Assembly (NCBI GenBank): GCA_963662175.1
Contig: OY759223.1
Span: 14,610,249-14,674,248, forward strand
DNA length: 64,000 nucleotides
Origin: Aradus depressus
Taxonomy: Eukaryota; Arthropoda; Insecta; Hemiptera; Aradidae
Direction of reading: 5' to 3'
A program made the translations under genes and the position numbers. The notes beneath the pieces are model-generated. The model was not told the origin of the DNA. It made no database searches and saw only the letters and a program-made list of their open reading frames with translations. Shown here piece after piece: positions 56,701 through 64,000 of this stretch. Positions within the stretch are counted from its first letter, which is position 1; each line of letters begins with the position of its first letter.

Positions 56701-59700
56701 TGTGATATGCTTGAAATGCTGTTTTTGTATTTAACAAAATGATTACTGAAAGCATGAGGACATTAATAAAATTCAGAAGCTTTTCTTAACTTTAAATAAC
56801 TAGAATGAATATATAAATTAAAATTATAACAAAATAAAGATGAAAATGAAATAGTGATAATATATACAAAAATATCATTTCAAGCATATCACATTAATGA
56901 TAACAAATCGAAATCAGTGGTTAAAAAAATATATGCAATTTTTTTTTCATTTATTATTTCCGTGAAATACATATACTTGAATGTTTATTCATACTCAAGG
57001 CATATTAATTTTGATGCCTATCGTACTAGTGGAAATGTGCGCAATTTTCTTTTTTTACAGATATTTTTTGCACATATTCTGATCTAATTCTTTCGTCCAC
57101 GACAATTTCTGCTAAGTGATCTGAAAATTTTGAAAATGTGAACAGAAATTTATATTTTGAGAATCGGGAATTACAAATATCAAATTATTTTTATAAAAAT
57201 GAACGATTTTTAATATATTGAATAAAAATTACCGTCACCCTAAATGCACACGTGGAAGCCGAACTGGTTGTAAGGTGTGAGTAAAGGGCGACATTATCTT
57301 AGTTTATAGGTAACCACTCACCGACTTTTTTTCGAGTATTCCAACTTATATGAAAGTTATGCTTTTCTGAAGGTCAACAAGGTACTTGTAGACAATTCTG
57401 TCCGAGATAGTTATTATGACCCATGTACCCATATCCGGGCTTTAATTACATGGTCACCATTGCCTACTACCAAAGCGCTCTTTCGTCACTCTGGTGAACA
57501 TGAGCCCGACTCTACTTTGGGAGTCCTAACTTTTTATTCACCTGGGGTAGGGTTCTTTAACGAGTACCTGACTTCGTACAGTCTCGCGACAATAGCTTAA
57601 CTCTTCACACCTGAAGGAAGGCATGCTTAAGTTTTTTGTTCCTCTCAGTTAAAATAAACTAAGGGCCTCGGTTTTGGTGGGGAGAGAGGAGAATGAAGGA
57701 GGGGAGCTAAACGAAAATCGGATGTCTGCAAGAGATAGGATCTCCCCACCTCTATGAAGCATGAAGCAGCCAGTTCTAAATAGAGCTATATCATTATATT
57801 CTCTATATTGAAAGGCAATGCCCATCACAATATTTTAATGCTAAACAGAATTAAACAAAAAAAATAAATAATAATGTGTGAGTGACGCGGTACTCACACC
57901 AGAATTGTGTAAACATGTGCTTCAGTTTCAACAATTTTGTGTCATTTAAAAACGATTTTGACTGTATATATATGATTTATTTTTATATGCCTTCATTGTT
58001 CAATATTTTTTCCAGAGGGTATGAGTGAAGAGGAGCGACAAATCCATGCAGTGAAGGAGAAAGATTTAGGAAATGAATTCTATAAAACAAACAGACTGGA
58101 GTCAGCCATCAGACACTATACTAGGAGTATCTACCTTCATCCCACCGCCACGGCCTACAACAACCGTGCTGCAACCTGTGAGTATTAAAAATAATTATCT
58201 CATGGCCAGGATTTTGAGCAGGGGGGGGGGGGGGGGGGGGTATAGACTCCCAGGGGCACAGCCCGCAGTTTCCGTGGTTAGCGTTGCAGACTATTTGTTA
58301 TTAATTTGGGAGACTCGGACCTCTAGAAGCTGAGGTAACCACTGACTGTAATACTTAAATTGACTTTACATGAGCAGCAAAAATGCAAAGCGCAGCAGCA
58401 GCACGCTATGCTGTGCTTTTAGAATTAAATTACATCCAATAGCGTGCATTTGCTGCTGCTGCGCTTTGCATTTTTACTGCGCATGTAAAATCAGCTTTAA
58501 GAGTATAAAGTATAACATAAATGACGATTTTGAGTGAGGAAATGAAATGATTGAATTCATATATATTTAAATAAATGAATAAATATATAAATAAAATCTC
58601 ATGGCCTATTTGGATATTTCAAGAGTGGAGCAATGACTCACAACTCTCAAAATTCCAGTTGTTTCCCTCATAACTGAACTGCAGCATCCATATATTAGTC
58701 TATAGATGCCTCAATGTATAGAAACAGTTGTTATAATACACTGTTGTAATAACCCATCATAGTAATACATTATAGTGTATATAAGATATTATAAAAGCCT
58801 GCGAGGCTGTGACTCTCCAAACCAAGGGAAACCTCACCAGAGAAAAGAAGTCCCATTGCTTTAACGGAAAAATCTAACTGAAAATGTATAAGTATAAAGT
58901 TATAATAGGAGTGTGAAACAATCTTAATCTTAATATCGCGAGGTAAAAAGAAGAAATTTCTTCTTCGCAAAAATGTACTCGAACATGCACTTCCTATCCA
59001 ACCCGAGGTCGCCTCTGCCAGTGACCGGAGTCCAGACACCCCTTGTTCACGTTTCAGTTAATTCTTCTGAAAAAATAATGCATAGGGACTAAATTTTTTT
59101 TTTTTGCTTAGACCTGAAACAATGCAGCTTTACGAAGGCTCTACATGATTTGAATATAGTTCTCGAGCTGGAACCTGAGAACGTCAAAGCTCACTATAGG
59201 AGAGCGCTGACTTTCCAACATAAAAATGAGTTCTACAAGGTATTTATATGCACTTATTTCTTAGGTTGCACCTATATGAGAGCCGGAAAGATAATTTTCC
59301 GACCACTTCCTCCTTCGAGCGATTCAAGTAGAATGTCACATTCAATGTTGTGTAACTTGGTCTACTTAGAAAATAGTGTTGCAATTTCCTAAGCAGCACT
59401 AATCATTGCAAAACTACAAGACTACAGTATTGTGCTATGAAAACTGTTGCCGAAAACTCCCGAACATTGCCGAGCGCTGCTTACCGCAGCCATAGTTTAT
59501 AACTGATATAAGTAGAAACAAAATAAATCAAATTTGAGATATTGTGCTTGAGGTGTCAGGCGATATTTGTAGTTCTGTAACTCAAATTTGTATTGTAATT
59601 TTGTGGAATAGATAATTAAAATACACAATTTCTTTGTCAAACTTCACTATATATTCTCAAATACTCAACTAGTTTCGCCGTGTTAAGGCATTATCAAGAG

Positions 59701-62700
59701 TCACTTTTAAACTCTTGATAATGCCTTAACACGGCAAAACTAGTTGAGTATTTGAGAATATATAGTGAAGTTTGACAAAGAAATGTTGTATTTTAATTAT
59801 CTATTCATAGAATGGAGCTTCACAAAGTAAATCTGGAAACCATAAATTATTTGGATTTTTTTTTTTTTTTTTACTAACTAGCTTATTTCTATGAATATTG
59901 TGAAAGCTGAATCAATATCTTAATTTTTTTGTAGGCATTGGATGATATAAACGAAGTTTTGAAGCGTGAACCGAAACATGTTCTGGCAAGGCATGTCGCT
60001 GATCAGTTGAGGGAAAATTGCGCTTCTCTACCCAAAAAGCATAAGTAAATATTTTTTTAAGTAGAATATTGAAGAGTGCGGACGAATAATGCTATTGAAC
60101 CTGTACATACTTATTTCACTTCTTCTATTGAGAAAAATAAATATGAAATGTATAATACATTATTACAGCATCACTTCTCCCATTTATATTTTGCCTTCTG
60201 AAAAAATAGGAATTATAAACATTTTGGGAAGCACTCCCATCATCGGTATCTATAATACATTTATTCTTTAGGTTAACTATTCATCCTGTCAATCAGAATC
60301 TTTCTTTTATAGAACATATTTATTGAGTTGACTTCTATTTTTAAACACCAGTCAAAACTTGGATGTGTTCTATAAAAGGAAGATTCTGATTGATAGAAGG
60401 AATAGTTAACCTAAAGAACACATGTATTATAGATACTGATGTTGGGAATACCTCCCGAAACGCTTCTAATATCCGGATTGCGACGAAAAAGCGCCAAAAT
60501 AGCCTGAGAGTCAAGCACACGATTTCGTTTATTCTCCTCTTTGAGCAAACGCGGCACCCATCTTGCCGAACATTTTTTCACACCCAATTTTTCGTGTAAA
60601 ATTGAAAACACTGCACCTTGTGATGTGCCTGTGGTCTCCACTATATCGCACACTTTAAGTCGCCGATCGCTTAACACTATATCGTGGATTTTATCGATCA
60701 TTTCGGGTGTAGTCACTTCTACTGGACGTCCCGAATGATTTTCTTCTTTTGTTTATATACGGCCACGTTTAAACTCATTTACCCAATTATAAACAGTGGC
60801 AAACGCAGGGGCAGACGTGTCATGAACTTTATCCAACTCGGCTTTGATCTCTTTCGGTATTAAGCCTTTTAAATATAAATGTTTTATCACCACTCGAAAC
60901 TCACTTTTTTCCATTTTTTTAAAAATAAACAAAAGTTCTCTGCTTCAATCGACGATAAAAATAAAACCACATGATCGATATAGCTAAAAATTTAACAGCT
61001 GTCTACTGAGTAATGATGCTTCCGAAAAACAAACGATTTTCAGTGACCCGCGTGCCATTCTCTTGGATTTTCTAAGGACATATTGAACGACCCTCGTATA
61101 ATACATGTGTTCTTCATGTTAACTATTCCTTCTGTTAATCAGAATCTTTTTTTTATAGATCATATTTATTGAGTTGACTTCTATATTTAAACACCTTGTC
61201 AAAACTTGGATGTGTTCTATAAAAGAAAAATTCTGATTGACAGAAGTAATAGTTAACGTAAAGAACACATTTATTATAGATACTGGTGATGAGAGTGCTT
61301 GCCGAAACGTTTGTAATTGCTACTAAGAGATGTGATGCTGTAATAGTATACACAAATGTGTATAATGTGTTATTCGGCCGCGCAATTGTGATTTTCATAA
61401 CAGTGTAGTTATGTTTTTAAATTATTTATTTATTTTTTCAAGGTTGAAACTGTGGGATGAAAATGATCCAACACGTACCATAATAACAGAGGTAACGGAA
61501 GAAGAAATGTTACGGGATTATCAGGACAAGAAATTTGTAGAAGTGAATGACCATGGACTTCCGAAAATAATGTGCAATTGTAATGGAAAGTACACCAACG
61601 ATCCTGGGATTCGACATCATGACGAGTTGCGCTATCAGCACATCCGAAGTCGTTACAGACAAGAGGAGTCTCGTAAAGTAACCGACGAACTAAACAAACC
61701 TAGCACTTCTGGATCATTTGGTAAGAAGAAAATTGTTGAGACTGAAGTGGAAAAATCGGATAAAACAACACCAAAACGTTTGGAAATTATAGAATTGGAA
61801 AAAATTGAAGAAGAAGATCATACATCAAGCAAACAACTGAAAACATTGGAAAATACTAAACTAGAAGTGTCGCGAAATCCAACAACTTGCCTCGTGACCG
61901 ATATGCGACAAAAGGACAAAGATGTTGAAATTCCGGAAAAGACTTATTTTGGGGGATACAAGGAAGATGTGGAAAAAGATTCTTTTGTTCAGACATTTTC
62001 AAATGGACTTGGCGAAGGGGATGTAACACTGAAAAACACCAAAGAAGAAAAAATTAATCTTAATACAAATTTGAGAGATTATGGCCTCGGTGAAGGCGAT
62101 ATGGGAATTTCGGAAGTGGGCAATGAACCAGTTTCGACCGTTCCAAATGAATCAGACTCCAAAGTTCCAAATTCAAATTTGTACAACGGTTTTGTGAATG
62201 AATTTGACTCAGATGATGATGATCTTCCTCTTGTCATTAACGTAGATGTGGAGCAAATTGAAAAAGCCCTCGAAGAGACAGATTTGGAGTATATCTCCAA
62301 AATAGTTTTTCCCAATGAAGAGATGAAGAAGTGTGAGTGCGGTGAAGGATTCAAGATAAGACCGTTACAGTTTCAAAAAAAATGGTCCTCAGTTAAGAAC
62401 GAGCCTGATGCCATCGATATCCGCGGCAATCTCATGAGACTAATTTGTCCGCATCAACTCCCCTCAGGTGCTTAAATCATTGCCATTATTATTGTTAGAC
62501 AGAAGTTTGATCTCTCACATGCTAGCCTGCTTTCGAGGTTACCCTCATTATCAGGCAGTCTACAAAAGAAAAGTCGGTGATGATTCACCGGCAATGTACC
62601 AAAACCAGTCGACTGGTTGCGCTAATATTCTTTGACTTACACAGGGGCTCCTAAATCCTCATACTAAATTTTGTGTCGATAAATTCATTACATCGGTAGT

Positions 62701-63243
62701 TATTGAGGTTTATGAATTGAGGTCCTCTAAGTCTTCCATTCAGCCGATATTGCTGAAATTTGACAGGTTATGTTCTCATTAGATTTTGATTAAATATGAA
62801 ATTTCATGTCGATAAATTCATTCTATCAGGAGTTATCGTGTTCATAGACAGACATTTTTTTTTTTTTTCATATTTCGAATAATATGAAATTCTGTTGAAA
62901 AATCAACATCGAATTTTTGACCGATCACATAACTTTCTCTATACTTCGTACAGCTACGGAAGTAACATTAACGTCATCAAAAATTTAGCTTTCTACATAT
63001 ATTTACAAAATGGGCTTACAATACTTATTTTGAATCCTTTTTTTAGTACTTATGTTATTTTGTATGTTGCAGTAATTGGTAACAGTTTGGACGAAGAAAT
63101 GTTGGGAGGATTCATCAAATGTTTAAGTGAGCACTTTGATTCCAAAGTTGACAGTCCGCTTATACTTGAATTTCTCAAAGCTATTTCAAATCTTGAGCGG
63201 TTTTCAATTATTTACTGTTTTCTTGCTTCGAACGAAAAACAAG
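50744..63243 (+). CDS. SPAG1: Sperm-associated antigen 1 (nine exons, 3' end outside the window)
   Basis: SPAG1 is a cytoplasmic TPR co-chaperone (HSP70/HSP90, R2SP-type complex) needed to preassemble axonemal dynein arms. Exons: 50744-50898, 51103-51262, 54263-54388, 56129-56345, 58016-58177, 59112-59239, 59935-60044, 61443-62467, 63073-63243. All have GT/AG borders and keep frame, giving 751 residues so far. Residues 1-105 hold the conserved N-terminal part (YDIPVSHLDFDYI). WDTFDADKE (about 165) is a family signature, followed by a charged helix. TPRs lie at about 228-345 (GNEFYKTNRLESAIRHYTRS, YNNRAATYLKQCSFTKALHD). A long acidic stretch in exon 8 has GLGEGD twice. The RPAP3/SPAG1 C-terminal domain begins near 665 and runs through ICPHQLPSVIGNSLDEEMLG to the edge. 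Human SPAG1 has more TPRs and is longer. Introns contain Tc1, mariner and palindromes. Confidence 0.93.
52212..52610 (-). pseudogene. Tc1 transposase middle part, frameshifted
   Basis: It matches the sister frame at 34480-35079 until MKPPP, where a shorter C run shifts the frame before SPDLNPIEH. The Glu region remains readable on the same strand (52209-52030) in another frame. Confidence 0.85.
53195..53557 (-). pseudogene. Tc1 transposase N-terminal DNA-binding half
   Basis: The 120 residues read EVQQIIIFNYEKGLSVRKIG, GRSKSTVADVIRRYKHEDRI, SSGRPRVLNDRERCSVVRKI and VHPQNVRRILKEAGYNGRVP, the paired HTH with GRPR linker of Tc1 transposases. The frame is intact to VPKTVCE and then runs into the foreign insert. 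This half could still bind the ends. Confidence 0.85.
54794..55100 (-). mobile_element. Helitron-like 3' end with GCTAGTA minisatellite
   Basis: ACTAGCAGTATTACCCGGCG TTGCCCGGGG is the reverse of the end at 25800-25830. From 54945 to 55100, three to four units share CGCTG.(G/C)ACAC(C/T)AGAGCTAGTA and CCTAGGA. Confidence 0.65.
55119..55245 (-). repeat. SINE family A fragment, old
   Basis: ACTTAACGTTCCATCCGAAG, TTTTTTTACCTCCC and GCCAGGTTTCGAACC are the minus-strand body and B box. Confidence 0.75.
55640..55666 (+). CDS. Candidate alternative first coding exon of SPAG1
   Basis: ATGGATTCCACCAACAGCTT GGAGTTG then GTAAGTG: nine codons (MDSTNSLEL) end in phase 0 at a consensus donor. Exon 4 (56129) also starts in phase 0, so splicing gives MDSTNSLEL-SENKQEDK. 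No acceptor is evident before it, which would fit a first exon with its own promoter. This is inference. Confidence 0.3.
55886..56000 (-). repeat. SINE family A fragment, old
   Basis: ACTCATGCCCGGGCTTTAAC, AGTGCGCTCTTTCG and CCGACTCTACTGT mark the 3' body. Confidence 0.75.
57412..57672 (-). mobile_element. tRNA-derived SINE (family A), 5' truncated, diverged
   Basis: ATGACCCATG, CCGGGCTTTAATTACATGGT, GGAGTCCTAACTTTTTATTC and TAAACTAAGGGCCTCGG represent the body in reverse, without the head. In SPAG1 intron 4. Confidence 0.85.
58218..58240 (+). repeat. Poly(G) tract in SPAG1 intron 5
   Basis: About 22 G residues in a row lie 40 bp after the exon 5 donor. Confidence 0.8.
58375..58500. repeat. 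Short palindrome in SPAG1 intron 5
   Basis: ATGAGCAGCAAAAATGCAAA GCGCAGCAGCAGCAC and GTGCATTTGCTGCTGCTGCG CTTTGCATTTTTACTGCGCA are inverted around CTATGCTGTGC. Confidence 0.8.
59609..59808. repeat. 98-bp-arm palindrome in SPAG1 intron 6
   Basis: AGATAATTAAAATACACAAT and its reverse ATTGTATTTTAATTATCT frame the arms. Near the 4-base loop lies CTCTTGATAATGCC and GGCAAAACTAG, the TTGATAA-stem-AAAAC form of the recurring motif. Confidence 0.9.
60225..60440. repeat. Palindrome (family P), copy 1, in SPAG1 intron 7
   Basis: The arms GTTAACTATTC...TCAATCAGAATCTT and its reverse surround a TTTATTGAGTTGACTTC loop. It opens with CTCCCATCATCGGTATC and closes with GATACTGATGTTGGGAATAC then CTCCCGAAACG. 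Confidence 0.85.
60470..61098 (-). pseudogene. mariner transposase N-terminal half, truncated
   Basis: The minus-strand start at 60914 reads MEKSEFRVVIKHLYLKG, then KAELDKVHDTSAPAFATVYN and WVNEFKRGRI, an in-frame stop (TAA), then TTPEMIDKIHDIVLSDRRLK, VCDIVETTGTSQGAVFSILH and LLKEENKRNRVL. These are the two helix-turn-helix regions of mariner. The element's own end TATACGAGGGTCGTTCAATA is at about 61098-61079. It is cut at 60470 where family P sequence begins, so the catalytic domain is lost. Confidence 0.85.
61096..61312. repeat. Palindrome (family P), copy 2
   Basis: It repeats copy 1 (ATTGAGTTGACTTCTAT, AACTTGGATGTGTTCTATAA) and closes GATACTGGTGATGAGAGTGC then TTGCCGAAACG. It directly follows the mariner end. 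Confidence 0.85.
62620..62960 (+). repeat. Dispersed repeat (family D) in SPAG1 intron 8
   Basis: AAATTCATTACATCGGTAGT, ATTCATTCTATCAGGAGTTA TCG and CATAACTTTCTCTATACTTCG are in the usual order. Confidence 0.75.
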
Positions 63244-63281
63244 GTAAGTTCGTTTATCTAATTATTGCCAATTTAGTATAT

Positions 63282-63740
63282 ATGTTACGGGTAAAGTTAG
63301 ATTAACGGTTAAACCTAGGATTACCCGGGTAAACTGCGTAGTACCCGCTGCCGCTTGGTTAAAGTTGGGTATACTAATAATGACAAGGCCATTAGTGGAC
63401 GTATGTTCCACTATAGCTCGACCACACCTCAATTTCCATTGTTGTAAGCTGTCTAACAGCGATAATCATTCATCTGGGTACATAAATTCAATCGAAAAAT
63501 TACAAAATTTGGGGCGTATTTGCCGGCGTTCCGCCGGCGGGACGATATATCTGCCCCTCCCGTCTTTCCTATATTTGAAGTAGTACAGGTTCTAGCTTTA
63601 ACATATACTTTACCCGGGTAAAGCCCGAAACGTGAACTATTTCAATTATATTTCGGACTTTAACCAAGCGGCAGCGGGTACTACTAGGTTTACCCGGGTA
63701 ATCCTAGGTTTAACCGTTAATCTAACTTTACCCGTAGCAT
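63282..63740. mobile_element. MITE (family M), second copy
   Basis: The ends ATGTTACGGGTAAAGTTAG and CTAACTTTACCCGTAGCAT match 16249-16743 with few changes. A short deletion is present in the core. It begins 38 bp after the SPAG1 exon 9 donor. Confidence 0.9.
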
Positions 63741-63764
63741 ATACATTTCCAAAGATCGAATTTA

Positions 63765-64000
63765 GGTTAGTTGGTCCTACTTTCGTCACTCTGGTGGACA
63801 TGAGCCCGACTCTACTGTGGGCGTCCTAATTTTTGCCTACCCTAAATTTGGGGGTCTTTAAAGAGTACCTGACATCGTACAGGCTCAAGACCATCGCTTA
63901 ACGTCCCATCCGAAGGACGGCGTGCTTAAGTTTATTTGACCTCCCAGATAAAATAAACTAAGGGCCTCGGTCGGGTTACGAACCCACGTTCTTGAGCTCA
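63765..64000 (-). mobile_element. tRNA-derived SINE (family A), cut by the window edge
   Basis: TTAGGTTAGTTGG, then TTTCGTCACTCTGGTGGACA, CTTTAAAGAGTACCTGAC and GGGCCTCGGTCGGGTTACGA run to the window edge near the tRNA-like head. Confidence 0.9.

Noticed and set aside
58073..58333. 86-residue frame over SPAG1 exon 5
   Set aside because: It is a different frame that runs through the donor into the poly(G) tract.
1..64000. CRISPR array or bacterial operon structure
   Set aside because: No regularly spaced repeats with unique spacers occur; introns, SINEs and poly(A) signals show a eukaryote. The only operon-like feature is the COX19/PPCDC overlap.

Overview
The window is eukaryotic and most likely insect. 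It is AT-rich and has spliced genes with GT-AG introns. It carries many tRNA-derived SINEs whose 3' ends read CCTAACCTAACC, which resembles the insect telomere repeat, and it holds Tc1, mariner, pogo-like, PIF/Harbinger, hAT/BED-like, Helitron-like, LINE and LTR element remains. A hemipteran-type genome would fit, but the sequence does not fix the order or species.

Layout. Positions 1-46.5 kb are essentially transposable elements in many states of decay, with no host gene I can support. An open frame rich in lysine (41-1099) lies beside an LTR-type structure (2294-3127) with a duplicated tRNA-Lys-like primer binding site; an inverted copy of the LTR follows at once, giving a palindrome with 696-bp arms. 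After this come SINEs, palindromic MITEs, LINE 3' ends, two pogo-like MITEs, a dead mariner, a triplicated 150-170 bp unit, a Helitron-like element, two copies of a BED-finger element, an 88-bp tandem repeat, a Tc1 derivative nested in a palindromic MITE, an endonuclease fragment, a broken Harbinger element and a frameshifted DUF7869-like ORF.

The host genes are in the last 17 kb, all on the + strand. COX19 (46807-47076) is a mitochondrial copper-handling twin CX9C protein. Its stop codon overlaps the start codon of PPCDC, the coenzyme A biosynthesis decarboxylase (two exons, 47073-48752), by ATGA, an arrangement expected of an operon and unusual in an animal. SPAG1 (nine exons from 50744 to 63243, continuing past the window) encodes a TPR co-chaperone used in axonemal dynein assembly. 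Every exon junction keeps the reading frame. Its introns hold a Tc1 element, a truncated mariner, several palindromes and a MITE.

The observations most worth following are the COX19/PPCDC overlap; a chimeric Tc1 derivative that has lost the region of its first catalytic Asp, has gained a SINE fragment and is present twice; the LTR palindrome with duplicated primer sites; a recurring TGANGA-stem-GAAAC motif in several unrelated-looking palindromes; and a BED-finger element whose borders carry TATCGATA boxes.
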